A program made the position numbers and the translations under genes. This document shows positions 8,001 through 16,006 of a stretch of DNA of 41,082 bases, one piece after another. Origin of the DNA: an uncultured Bacteroidota bacterium (GTDB lineage: Bacteria; Bacteroidota; Bacteroidia; Chitinophagales; Saprospiraceae); NCBI GenBank assembly GCA_903836265.1, contig CAILQK010000277.1, positions 1 through 41,082 of the forward strand, given 5' to 3'. Every line of letters starts with the position of its first letter. Position 1 is the first letter of the stretch. The notes beneath the pieces were generated by a model. It did no database searches. It saw only the letters and a program-made list of their open reading frames with translations, and was not told the origin of the DNA.

Positions 8001-9470
8001 GCTGTGATGGGAACCAAGATCAGGCTCCGCTCGGTGCTGATGACAGCGCTGGCGCCATCGCTCGGATTTATACCCATGGCCTTCAGTATGGGCGCAGGTG
8101 CGGAGGTTCAGCGTCCGCTGGCTACTGTAGTAATCGGTGGTATCGTTTCTGCTACATTACTGACACTTTTCGTACTGCCGCTGCTGTATGTTTATTTCAA
8201 TTCGCCGATTGAGAAACCGCATAAAAAACGGAAACACAGGCATCACACAACGGTGATACTGATATTGCTGTCCGCCGTGACATATCTCGGGGCCCAGCAG
8301 CCGGTCAGTTTCGAAAACGCCATCAATACAGCCTGGGAGAATAATCCGGATGTGCGCTCGGCGCAGTTGAATGCGCAGTATTACGAAACCCTGAAGGGCA
8401 CCTGGAAGGATATAGCCAAGACGGATTTCAACATAGAGCTCGGACAATTCAACAGCTATCAGTTTGACAACAAACTGGGTGTTTATCAGGGATTCGCGGC
8501 GCCGGGTGTGTATAAAAATCAGCGCAGGGTGTTCACCGAGAATCACCTTGCTGCGGAGGCTGGTACGCAGGACGCCCGTCGTCGTTTGCGTGCAGAAGTG
8601 GGTGCTCTGTACTACGAATACCTGTTCTTGCTGGAAAAACAGCGGGAGTTGCAGCGTGCCGACAGTATTTTCGGACTGTTTGAAGAAAGGGCCACACTCC
8701 GGTTCCGTCAGGGTGAACAGAATATTCTGGAACTGAACAGTGCACAACTGCAGCACCGCCAGACGAGTCAGCAGTTGTTTCTGGCTCAGCGGGAAGCTGA
8801 ACGGGCGCTTTGGCAATTTAACACCCTGCTGAATGCCGGCACAGTTTATACTCCTGCGGCGGAAGTGCCCTCGCTCCCGGCCGGTTTGCTGATGCCCGCT
8901 GATACGGCCAGGCTGTCCTTTCTTCCTTCGCTGGAAATCCGGAGGCGGCAATTAGCCTCGGCGCAGTGGCAAAAAGAGCTTGAAAAGGCCAGGAACCGCC
9001 CTGAATTCACGGTTGGAATCACCAGCCAGAGTGTTATCGGATATCAGGTAGTGAATAATCAGGATCGCTATTTCGATGGGGCTCACCGATTCTGGTATCT
9101 GGGTGGCGGTATTTCTGCACCACTGTTTACCAAAGCGCAGCGTGCGCGCGTGTCTGCGTGGGATGTGGAAATCCGCCGGCAGCAGAATGACCTTGCCTGG
9201 GCACAAACACAGGTTTCTTCAGCCTTTGAAATAGCGCGCCGGGCCGTTATGACCGCCCGGGAAAGTCTTGAATTTTACGAAAAGCAGGTACTTCCTGCCT
9301 CCGGGAGTATCATGAAGGCGGCTGATGCCCAGCTCGCCGCCGGTGAAATTGATTACCTGCAGTGGGTGATGCTCGTCAGGCAAAGTCTTGAGACCTCACA
9401 GCAGTATCTGGAAACCAAAAACAACTATAACCAGGCCGTCATACGCCTCCAACAATTCGATCGTCAATGA
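5097..9470 (+). CDS. CzcA-type heavy-metal RND pump with fused C-terminal TolC domain
   Basis: This 1457-residue protein exports divalent metal ions using the proton gradient. Residues 1 to about 1040 are a full HME-RND pump. The TM4 proton-relay motif DFGLIVDGAVIVVE shows Asp401, Asp407 and Glu414. The periplasmic QMRFNELMTGARQDV resembles CzcA (Zn/Co/Cd) rather than the Met-rich CusA path. After a basic linker (KKRKHRH, near 1044) comes a hydrophobic segment, TTVILILLSAVTYLGAQ (about 1050-1066), then a TolC/OEP domain to the C-terminus. I chose ATG 5097 because MLDRIIDFSVKNK is the standard CzcA N-terminus; the upstream in-frame extension covers the hairpin. The stop overlaps the adaptor start by four bases (ATGA). 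RND-TolC fusions occur in Bacteroidota. The exact metal is inferred. Confidence 0.93.
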   Translation: MLDRIIDFSVKNKLIVGLFTIFLVGYGAYEVTRLPIDAVPDITNNQVQVITVTPSLGAPDVERLITFPIEQANSNIPGLKEIRSFSRFGLSLVTVVFHDNVDIYWARQQISERLQQVQADIPDGIGQPSMAPVTTGLGEIFQYVVRAKPGYEDKYSLMELRTIQDWIVRRQLLGTPGVADVSTFGGLLKQYEVSVIPDKLKAQNLTISDVFSALERNNQNTGGAYIEKGPTVLYIRSEGLVGGMADLENIVLRSEPGRAPVRIRDVAAVGTGSATRYGAVCYNDQGEVPGAVVMMLKGENSSDVIKNVKEKIAAIQKTLPEGVVIEAFLDRTKMVNNAISTVETNLLEGALIVVFVLVFFLGNVRSGLIVASVIPLSMLFAVILMNFFGVGGNLMSLGAIDFGLIVDGAVIVVEAIMHQITHSKHFKEVDRLSQRQMDEEVHHASSRIMNAAVFGQIIILIVYLPILSLEGIEGKMFKPMAQTVSFAILGAFVLSLTYVPMMSALFINRNVSHKKTLSDRLMEHLERWYQHILERILNFPKTVIGVSVTLLVVSLYIMSTLGGEFIPELEEGDFAVDTRVLTGSNLTTTIEATRQTAGILLKNFPEVEKVVTKIGSGEIPTDPMPIEASDMMVILKDKKEWTSARTFDELAEKMSAKIAEVPGVTAGFQFPVQMRFNELMTGARQDVVCKIFGENLDTLAFYAQKLGNISNTVEGATELYVEAVNGMPQVVIRYNRDAMAQFGLDVETINNTVNAAFAGAVAGKVFEGERRFDLAVRVQGEARRTLKDVQNLPIATSGGAQIPLSQVASVEEIEGPNQIQREDTRRRIVVGFNVRGRDVQSIVGELQQKVEREIKLPPGYYITYGGAFENLQAAKERLMVAVPVALLLIFLMLYFAFGSVRQGILIYSAIPLSAIGGIVALWIRGMAFSISAGVGFIALFGVAVLNGIVLISEFNRLKKDGWDDLRRIAVMGTKIRLRSVLMTALAPSLGFIPMAFSMGAGAEVQRPLATVVIGGIVSATLLTLFVLPLLYVYFNSPIEKPHKKRKHRHHTTVILILLSAVTYLGAQQPVSFENAINTAWENNPDVRSAQLNAQYYETLKGTWKDIAKTDFNIELGQFNSYQFDNKLGVYQGFAAPGVYKNQRRVFTENHLAAEAGTQDARRRLRAEVGALYYEYLFLLEKQRELQRADSIFGLFEERATLRFRQGEQNILELNSAQLQHRQTSQQLFLAQREAERALWQFNTLLNAGTVYTPAAEVPSLPAGLLMPADTARLSFLPSLEIRRRQLASAQWQKELEKARNRPEFTVGITSQSVIGYQVVNNQDRYFDGAHRFWYLGGGISAPLFTKAQRARVSAWDVEIRRQQNDLAWAQTQVSSAFEIARRAVMTARESLEFYEKQVLPASGSIMKAADAQLAAGEIDYLQWVMLVRQSLETSQQYLETKNNYNQAVIRLQQFDRQ

Positions 9471-10597
9471 AATATCTGATTTGCACCATAGCCGTTCTTT
9501 CTTTTATTGCCTGCGGCGGCAACCAGCCGAACCAGCCGGCCCTGGAAGCTGAAACTCCCCCCGAAGCGCATGTGTCACTCACCAGTGAGCAGATGCAAAA
9601 TGCCAAAGTGGAAACCGGAATTGCCGAAAAGGGCGATATCTCCTCTACACTGCGCCTGAGCGGAACCATAGAAGTTCCTCCCCAAAACATGATCAGTGTG
9701 AGTTTTCCGCTGGGAGGCTACCTCAAATCAACAAAACTGCTCCCGGGTATGCGCGTGCGCAGGGGTGAAGTGCTGGCAGTCATGGAAGATGCCCAGTTTA
9801 TCCAGCTTCAGCAGGAATATCTGCTCACAAAGTCCAGGCTCACCCTCGCTGAAGCCGAATTTCAGCGCCAGCAGACGCTGAATGCCGGTAAAGCAGCCAG
9901 CGATAAAGTACTGCAGCAGGCAAAAAGCGACTTTGATGCCCAGCGCATCACGCAGCGCGCCCTCGCAGAGAAACTCCGGCTTATCGGACTGGATCCGGAA
10001 AAGTTGTCTGAAGAAAATTTATCAAGGACTGTGAACGTTTATTCTCCCATCAGCGGTTACGTGGCTGAAGTGGATGTTAACATCGGAAAATATACGGCTC
10101 CTACAGACGTACTTTTCGAGCTGGTCAACCCGGAGGATATTCACCTCAATCTCACTGCTTTTGAAAAAGATGTTCAGCAATTAGCTGTCGGACAACCGGT
10201 AATGGCCTGGACGAACGACAAGCCTGAAAAAAAGTATCAGGCCTCTATCATCCTGGTCGGAAAAAATCTGGATGAAAATCGTTCGGCTGAAGTACATTGC
10301 CACTTCAACCGGTACGATGAAGCCCTGCTGCCGGGTATGTATATGAATGCTGAGGTGTCGGTGAAATCACAAAATACATGGATTGTACCCGAAGGGGCTG
10401 TAGTTCGCTGGCAGAACAAACACTACATCTTTACAGAAAGCGGGGATGGTTTGTTTGAAATAGTAGAAGTCACTCCGGGAATCAGTCAGGCAGGAAAAGT
10501 GCAGATTACACCTGCTACCGATATCACGGGTAAAAAAATAGCGATGGCTAATGCCTACACGCTGCTGATGAAGCTGAAAAATCAGGCTGAAGAATAG
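9467..10597 (+). CDS. RND periplasmic adaptor (CzcB/CusB-like lipoprotein)
   Basis: This 376-residue protein is the membrane fusion protein linking the RND pump to the TolC channel. It begins with a lipoprotein signal, the lipobox ending FIAC with Cys16, followed by a low-complexity linker. Then come a barrel/lipoyl half-motif (SVSFPLGGYLKSTKLLPGMRVRRGEVLAVME), a coiled-coil hairpin (around 105-165, rich in Gln, Ala and Leu) and the second lipoyl half (VYSPISGYVAEVDVNIGKYT). The C-terminal membrane-proximal domain includes AVVRWQNKHYIF. It overlaps the pump stop by four bases, which implies translational coupling. No His- or Met-rich metal-binding N-terminal extension is visible, unlike some CusB proteins. 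Confidence is high for role and moderate for metal. Confidence 0.92.
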   Translation: MKYLICTIAVLSFIACGGNQPNQPALEAETPPEAHVSLTSEQMQNAKVETGIAEKGDISSTLRLSGTIEVPPQNMISVSFPLGGYLKSTKLLPGMRVRRGEVLAVMEDAQFIQLQQEYLLTKSRLTLAEAEFQRQQTLNAGKAASDKVLQQAKSDFDAQRITQRALAEKLRLIGLDPEKLSEENLSRTVNVYSPISGYVAEVDVNIGKYTAPTDVLFELVNPEDIHLNLTAFEKDVQQLAVGQPVMAWTNDKPEKKYQASIILVGKNLDENRSAEVHCHFNRYDEALLPGMYMNAEVSVKSQNTWIVPEGAVVRWQNKHYIFTESGDGLFEIVEVTPGISQAGKVQITPATDITGKKIAMANAYTLLMKLKNQAEE

Positions 10598-10610
10598 AAA
10601 AGCAACCATA

Positions 10611-13043
10611 TTGACCTACCTGAACCAGACAAAACAATTTGCTGCACGGATGTGGAATTCCGTCCGTGCTTTCATCCGGCGCAGGCCGGTGGCCGCCTTT
10701 CTGTGGATGGCCACCGGCCTGTTCTGGTTTTTTTGCCTTCCTTCGCCGCTTTTCAACGAGCCCCTGTCGGTTGTGCTGGAAGACCGGAACGGAGAGTTGC
10801 TCGGGGCGCGTATTGCTTCCGACGGACAGTGGCGGTTTCCGGAGGTAGATTCGCTGCCGGATAAATACACCGCCTGCGTGGTGGCTTTTGAAGACCGCCG
10901 CTTCTACTGGCATCCCGGCGTTGATCCGGTGAGTCTGGTGCGCGCCCTGTGGCAGAATCTGACGAATGGTCGTGTGGTGAGCGGGGGCAGTACCCTGACC
11001 ATGCAGGTCATCCGGATGGCACGCGGCAACCCCGGCCGTACAGTACCGGAAAAACTGGTCGAAATATTTATGGCCACCCGTTTGGAGTTTACCCATTCCA
11101 AAAAAAATATCCTGGCCCTGTATGCTTCCCATGCACCTTTCGGGGGTAATGTAGTAGGTATTGAAGCGGCATCCTGGCGTTATTACGGTAAAAGACCGGC
11201 CTTGCTCAGCTGGGCTGAAGCAGCTGCCCTCGCGGTGTTGCCGAACAGTCCGGCCATCATTCACCCTGGCAGAAACCGGGATGCACTGCTGGCCAAGCGA
11301 AATCGCCTGCTCGACCGGCTCCGTGAGTCGGGCGTAATCAGTGAAGATCAGTGCTTCTACGCAAAGGAGGAGCCGCTGCCGGAAGCTCCGCTGCCCCTGC
11401 CGCAGCTGGCCCCCCACCTGCTCGACCGGATGGCTTTAACTGAAAATACCGGCGGAGAAGCACGGTTCAAAACCAGTATTGACCGGCGGATGCAGGAAAA
11501 GGTGAATGAAATACTGATCAGGCGACAGGAAAACTATCGCGGGAACGGAGTGTATAATCTCGCAGCCGTTATTCTTGATGTGCCCACCGGCGAAGTGCTG
11601 GCTTACGTGGGCAATGTACCCGGCTGTGGAAAGGAGCACAGTGAATCGGTGGATATTATCCGGGCACCCCGAAGTACAGGCAGTATCCTGAAGCCCTACC
11701 TGTACGCGCTCGCGCTCGAGAGCGGCTCCATATTGCCCTCCAGTCTGTTGAAGGATGTTCCCACGCAGCTGGGACAGTACCGCCCGGAGAACTATTACGA
11801 AACAAATGATGGCGCCGTACCTGCCCGTCGGGCGCTGATACGTTCCCTGAATGTTCCTTTTGTCCTGCTTCTGCAGCAGTACGGACTGGAGAAATTCCAT
11901 TACAACCTGCAGCGGCTCGGGCTTTCCACCCTGAACAGACCACCGGACTATTACGGGCTGTCGCTTATTCTGGGTGGCGCGGAGGCCAATTTGCTGGATA
12001 TCACCAATACGTATGCCTGTATGGGGCGTTCGCTCGGGGCTTTTTACAGCCGCGACGGGCGCTATGCTGCCGACGATTTCAGAAAGCCATCATTTTTATA
12101 CCGGAAACAAGTCTCCGGAAGCAGAAAAACGCTGACCGAACACAGCGATTTGCTCTCTGCCGGTTCTGTCTGGTTTGCATTTGAGGCCATGCGGGAAGTG
12201 GAGCGGCCAAACAGCTCGGGGGATTGGGAATTGTTTCGCGCCGGACAGCCGGTGGCCTGGAAAACGGGAACCAGCTTCGGCTTCAGAGATGCGTGGGCTG
12301 CCGGTGTTACTCCGCAGTACGCTGTGGGCGTATGGGTGGGCAATGCCGATGGCGAGGGTAGACCCGGACTCATTGGCGTCGAGTTTGCAGCCCCCGTTCT
12401 GTTTGAGATATTTGATCAGCTTTCATCGGATACCCGCTGGTTCGATCCTCCCTACGATGATATGAAGCAGGTGCCCGTGTGCCGTAAAAGCGGTATGCTG
12501 GCAGGTACGTATTGCGAATCCGATACAGCGTGGATACCGGAAAGTGGTATCAATTCGGGCGTATGTACCTACCACCAGCTGCTCCACCTGGATGCCTCGG
12601 GTCAGTGGCAGGTGAGCAGCGACTGCGAATCGCCGGCGCGGATGCAGCACATTCCGTGGTTTGTATTGCCACCGGAAGAAGAGTTTTATTTCAAGAGCAA
12701 AAATCCGTGGTATGAAATACCGCCGCCGTTCCGTCCCGATTGTGATGATGCGCGACAAACGCCCGGATCGGCACCCATGCAGCTCTTGTACCCCAAAAAT
12801 TTCACCCGGATATATGTGCCCGTTGATCTGGACGGGAAACTGGGCAGTACCATTTTTCAGGCAGCTCACCGGGATGCCGGCATGGAGGTATTCTGGCATC
12901 TCGACGGAGTGTATCTGGGAAGCACAAAGGTGTTTCACCAGATGTCGCTGCAGCCAACAGTGGGTATGCACCGGCTTGCACTGGTTGACCGCAACGGATT
13001 CAGGATAGAACGTACATTTGAAATTGCAGGAAAGGATCGGTAA
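10611..13043 (+). CDS. pbpC: Penicillin-binding protein 1C (bifunctional glycosyltransferase/transpeptidase)
   Basis: This protein of up to 810 residues polymerises and may cross-link peptidoglycan in the periplasm. An N-terminal membrane anchor (VAAFLWMATGLFWFFCLP) is followed by a GT51 domain: EDRRFYWHPGVD with catalytic Glu94, GGSTLTMQVIR, then APFGGNVVG and LPNSPA. The transpeptidase domain has SILK (Ser358 and Lys361), SLN (412-414) and KTG (from Lys551). The last 110 or so residues fit the BiPBP C-terminal domain typical of PBP1C. Numbering assumes TTG 10611; ATG 10650 would shorten it by 13 residues and is equally possible. It starts 13 bases after the adaptor gene, so it may be read through from the efflux operon. 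Confidence 0.92.
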   Translation: MTYLNQTKQFAARMWNSVRAFIRRRPVAAFLWMATGLFWFFCLPSPLFNEPLSVVLEDRNGELLGARIASDGQWRFPEVDSLPDKYTACVVAFEDRRFYWHPGVDPVSLVRALWQNLTNGRVVSGGSTLTMQVIRMARGNPGRTVPEKLVEIFMATRLEFTHSKKNILALYASHAPFGGNVVGIEAASWRYYGKRPALLSWAEAAALAVLPNSPAIIHPGRNRDALLAKRNRLLDRLRESGVISEDQCFYAKEEPLPEAPLPLPQLAPHLLDRMALTENTGGEARFKTSIDRRMQEKVNEILIRRQENYRGNGVYNLAAVILDVPTGEVLAYVGNVPGCGKEHSESVDIIRAPRSTGSILKPYLYALALESGSILPSSLLKDVPTQLGQYRPENYYETNDGAVPARRALIRSLNVPFVLLLQQYGLEKFHYNLQRLGLSTLNRPPDYYGLSLILGGAEANLLDITNTYACMGRSLGAFYSRDGRYAADDFRKPSFLYRKQVSGSRKTLTEHSDLLSAGSVWFAFEAMREVERPNSSGDWELFRAGQPVAWKTGTSFGFRDAWAAGVTPQYAVGVWVGNADGEGRPGLIGVEFAAPVLFEIFDQLSSDTRWFDPPYDDMKQVPVCRKSGMLAGTYCESDTAWIPESGINSGVCTYHQLLHLDASGQWQVSSDCESPARMQHIPWFVLPPEEEFYFKSKNPWYEIPPPFRPDCDDARQTPGSAPMQLLYPKNFTRIYVPVDLDGKLGSTIFQAAHRDAGMEVFWHLDGVYLGSTKVFHQMSLQPTVGMHRLALVDRNGFRIERTFEIAGKDR

Positions 13044-13088
13044 CTCGGGACTTTATACCCCTTGAAATAGCGCGGCTAGTGTTTAAAC

Positions 13089-13119
13089 AACAAAAAAACC
13101 GGTGATTCGTTTTTTTGTT
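13089..13119. terminator. A/T-rich symmetrical hairpin between pbpC and the nagB-like gene
   Basis: AACAAAAAAAC (13089-13099) is the exact reverse complement of GTTTTTTTGTT (13109-13119), with a nine-base loop. It could terminate pbpC transcription, though the stem is A/T rich. The right arm also provides the possible -33 TTTG (13114-13117) of the next promoter. Confidence 0.4.
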
Positions 13120-13134
13120 TCAATATGCCCGCAA

Positions 13135-13142
13135 TACATTTG
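13135..13142 (+). promoter_or_regulatory. Candidate -7 box for the nagB-like fusion gene
   Basis: TACATTTG is an exact TAnnTTTG match, 32 bases before ATG 13175. The nearest TTTG (13114-13117) leaves 17 bases, slightly short. Its position argues against starting the protein at the upstream in-frame ATG (13115), since that codon would precede the transcription start. Confidence 0.5.
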
Positions 13143-13174
13143 GCCGGTTATTCAAATCCACACAACAAGATTCC

Positions 13175-15115
13175 ATGAAGGATAGCGCAAAAACGCACAA
13201 CGGTTACCTGAAATACGAGCTGAAGAATTTTGAAAAGATGCCGGTGAAGATCTGGGATGATTCTCTGGAGGCATCGCGGCATGTGGCGCGTTCGATTGCG
13301 CTTGCTATCCGGCAGAAGCAGCAGGACGGAGAAAAGATTGTACTCGGTCTGGCAACTGGCAGTACGCCCATCAAGGTGTATGAAGAGCTGGTCCGCATGC
13401 ACAAGGAGGAGGGTCTCAGCTTCAAAAATGTGATTACCTTCAATCTCGATGAATATTACCCCATGCAGCGCACGGCTCGTCAGAGTTACTGGCGTTTCAT
13501 GCACGAATATCTTTTCGATCATGTTGATATACTGGCCGAGAACATCCACATTCCGGATGGAACTGTGCAAATGGAGCAGGTGGCGTCGAGTTGCGAGCAA
13601 TACGAAAAGCAGATTGATCTGGCCGGTGGTATTGATATTCAGCTTCTGGGTATTGGTCGAACCGGGCACATCGGCTTCAATGAGCCGGGTGCCTGGGAAA
13701 CATCGCCCACGCGTATGGTACGTCTCGATCACCTCACCCGCCACGATGCTGTCAAGGACTTTCAAAGTGAAGACGATGTGCCCTATCGTGCCATCACGAT
13801 GGGAGTCGGCAGTATCTTCAAGGCCCGTACCGTGTATCTGATGGCCTGGGGACAGCACAAGGCAAGCATTGTTCAGCAGGCTGTGGAAGGAGAAATTTCT
13901 ACCCTGGTACCAGCTACTTTCCTGCAGAAACACCCGAATGTGAAAGTGGTGCTCGACCGAAGCGCCAGCGAGGAGCTCACGCGCATGAGCGCACCCTGGC
14001 TCGTGGGTATATGCAACTGGAATGATGATCTGATCTGCAAGGCGGTGGTATGGCTTTCGCAAACTACCGGTAAGCCCATCCTCAAACTCACCGATGAGGA
14101 TTACAACGAGCATGGTCTCAGTGAGTTGATCATCGAACAGGCCAACTCCTACGAACTGAATATCCGTATCTTCAATCGCCTGCAGCGCACCATCACCGGC
14201 TGGCCGGGTGGCAAACCCAACGCCGACGATACCAGCAGGCCCGAACGCGCCAAACCTGCCAGAAAACGGATCATTCTGTTCAGCCCGCACCCCGACGATG
14301 ACGTGATTTCCATGGGAGGCACTTTCCAGCGCCTGGTAGATCAGGGCCACGAAGTGCATGTTGCCTACCAGACTTCAGGAAATATCGCCGTTCACGACTA
14401 CGATGCGCTCAGGTACGCCGAGTTTGTACTTGAATTCGGTCAGGTACACCAGACCATGCCCGAAGAGGAAATAAAGCGCTTCAAAAAAATTATACAGTTT
14501 CTCAACAAAAAGAATGATTCCAGCGAAGATATTCCGGAAGTGCGCAGTATCAAGGGGCTGATACGCAGGGGTGAGGCCCGTGCAGGTGCCCGATTCACCG
14601 GACTGCCCGATGAAAGAATTCACTTTCTGGATATGCCCTTCTATGAAACCGGCCGTACCCGTAAAAAACCGCTGGGTGAGGAAGATATCCATCTTGTAAT
14701 GGAACTCATCGAGCGCATAAAACCGCATCAGATATTTGCAGCTGGCGATCTGGCCGATCCGCACGGAACACACCGCGTTTGTCTGGATGCGATATTTGAA
14801 GCATACCGTCGCCTGAGCGGCGGGCACGACTGGATGAAGGACTGCTGGGTGTGGATGTACCGCGGTGCATGGCACGAGTGGCCTGTATATGAAATTGAAA
14901 TGGCCGTGCCAATGAGTCCGCAGCAGTTGCGCAAAAAGCGCCAGGCTATATTCATGCACCAGAGCCAGAAGGACCGTCCGCCGTTCCCGGGCGATGACAA
15001 GAGGGAGTTCTGGCAGCGTGCAGAGGATCGCAACCGCGATACAGCAACTCAGTACAGCGCACTTGGACTGGCAGAATACGAGGCCATGGAAGCATTCGTG
15101 CGCTGGAAAGGGTGA
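13175..15115 (+). CDS. nagB: Glucosamine-6-phosphate deaminase fused to a PIG-L/LmbE-type deacetylase domain
   Basis: This 646-residue protein has two enzymes' worth of fold. Residues 20-340 are NagB-like: TGSTP phosphate loop at 61-65, FNLDEYYPM with Asp92 and Glu93, and GRTGHIGFNEPG (161-172). NagB converts glucosamine-6-phosphate to fructose-6-phosphate and ammonia. Against E. coli, Asp72 corresponds to Asp92, His143 to His165 and Glu148 to Glu170. Asp141 aligns with Thr163, a change at a catalytic-relay position. From about 365 comes a PIG-L/LmbE deacetylase-like domain with SPHPDDD (His372, Asp374-376) and HGTH (530-533), a probable Zn site. Such fusions are common in Bacteroidota. A joint deacetylase-deaminase role on amino sugars is inferred. 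It is convergent with cdsA. Confidence 0.88.
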   Translation: MKDSAKTHNGYLKYELKNFEKMPVKIWDDSLEASRHVARSIALAIRQKQQDGEKIVLGLATGSTPIKVYEELVRMHKEEGLSFKNVITFNLDEYYPMQRTARQSYWRFMHEYLFDHVDILAENIHIPDGTVQMEQVASSCEQYEKQIDLAGGIDIQLLGIGRTGHIGFNEPGAWETSPTRMVRLDHLTRHDAVKDFQSEDDVPYRAITMGVGSIFKARTVYLMAWGQHKASIVQQAVEGEISTLVPATFLQKHPNVKVVLDRSASEELTRMSAPWLVGICNWNDDLICKAVVWLSQTTGKPILKLTDEDYNEHGLSELIIEQANSYELNIRIFNRLQRTITGWPGGKPNADDTSRPERAKPARKRIILFSPHPDDDVISMGGTFQRLVDQGHEVHVAYQTSGNIAVHDYDALRYAEFVLEFGQVHQTMPEEEIKRFKKIIQFLNKKNDSSEDIPEVRSIKGLIRRGEARAGARFTGLPDERIHFLDMPFYETGRTRKKPLGEEDIHLVMELIERIKPHQIFAAGDLADPHGTHRVCLDAIFEAYRRLSGGHDWMKDCWVWMYRGAWHEWPVYEIEMAVPMSPQQLRKKRQAIFMHQSQKDRPPFPGDDKREFWQRAEDRNRDTATQYSALGLAEYEAMEAFVRWKG

Positions 15116-15124
15116 TTGTTTTTA

Positions 15125-15988
15125 CTACACTCTGGCAGTAAAATCCTGGAAATGGCTCAGCAAAATCAGCGCGAGCCAATAAAAGGGGATAGCGAATACG
15201 AAGGCATCAAACCGGTCGAGCAAACCTCCGTGTCCGGGCAGCAGGGAACCCGAGTCCTTGATTTGCAGGCTCCGTTTGAGCATGCTCTCTACCAGATCTC
15301 CGATTGTTCCGAATATGACTGCAGTCACTGCCAGTACAATCCACTGGGCCGGCGTGTATGAATCAATGGCAAATGAAAGTCCCCATGCGGTGAGCACTGC
15401 CAGTACCCCTCCGCCGATAAAGCCTTCCCATGTTTTACCCGGAGAGATACGTTCATAGAGCTTGTTCCTGCCGAACCTGGAGCCGATTATATAAGCCCAG
15501 GAGTCGTTCGACCATATCAGCAGCAACAGGCCGAAAATGCGCCAGGGGTCGTAATCGCCCGTGCCGAAGAACTCGCCCGCCGGCATAGACAGGCAGGTGA
15601 GCAGGGAAAATGGCAGGCTGATATACAAGAGCCCGGTTGTATGGTATCCGGCATTTTCGAACGGCTTTTCCGGGCGAAGAAAAAGTTCCAGGGCAAGGAA
15701 TACAGGTGCAGTCAGCACTGCCAGGACGATCCCGTAGAAAGAGAATGATCCGCCGAGCAGTCCCAGACTGCTTCCGCCAAGCAGCAGATAAACACTGGTG
15801 CCCCACGCTGTTCCGGCTGCCTGTCGGAGTCTGTCGTACCGGTCATTTCTGAACAGCAGGCCGGTCAGTTCCAGGAGGCACCCTGCAGTTACGAGTGCGA
15901 ACAGCGCGAAAAAAGCATTTTTACCTCCGAAAACGCCGCCCAGCATGATTGCGCTGAAGATGATACCTGTTACAGTGCGTTGAATCAT
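15125..15988 (-). CDS. cdsA: Phosphatidate cytidylyltransferase (CDP-diglyceride synthase)
   Basis: This 287-residue integral membrane enzyme makes CDP-diacylglycerol from CTP and phosphatidic acid, the branch point of phospholipid synthesis. Several hydrophobic helices are evident. The CdsA signature is complete at 235-259: SMLKRSLQIKDSG, then PGHGGLLDRFD. The preceding WSNDSWAYIIGSRFG and SPGKTWEG segments are also conserved in the family. The ATG at 15988 begins MIQRTVTGII, a normal N-terminus. It starts 18 bases downstream of the YdjM-like gene on the same strand, so the two are likely co-transcribed. It is convergent with the nagB-like gene, with nine bases between. Confidence 0.95.
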   Translation of the reverse strand: MIQRTVTGIIFSAIMLGGVFGGKNAFFALFALVTAGCLLELTGLLFRNDRYDRLRQAAGTAWGTSVYLLLGGSSLGLLGGSFSFYGIVLAVLTAPVFLALELFLRPEKPFENAGYHTTGLLYISLPFSLLTCLSMPAGEFFGTGDYDPWRIFGLLLLIWSNDSWAYIIGSRFGRNKLYERISPGKTWEGFIGGGVLAVLTAWGLSFAIDSYTPAQWIVLAVTAVIFGTIGDLVESMLKRSLQIKDSGSLLPGHGGLLDRFDAFVFAIPFYWLALILLSHFQDFTARV

Positions 15989-16006
15989 AATCTTCTGTTG
16001 ATTGAA

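Noticed and set aside
13115-13174. An N-terminal extension of the NagB-like fusion starting at ATG 13115
   Set aside because: The extra 20 residues overlap the terminator-like hairpin and the TACATTTG promoter box. The conserved part begins after ATG 13175.
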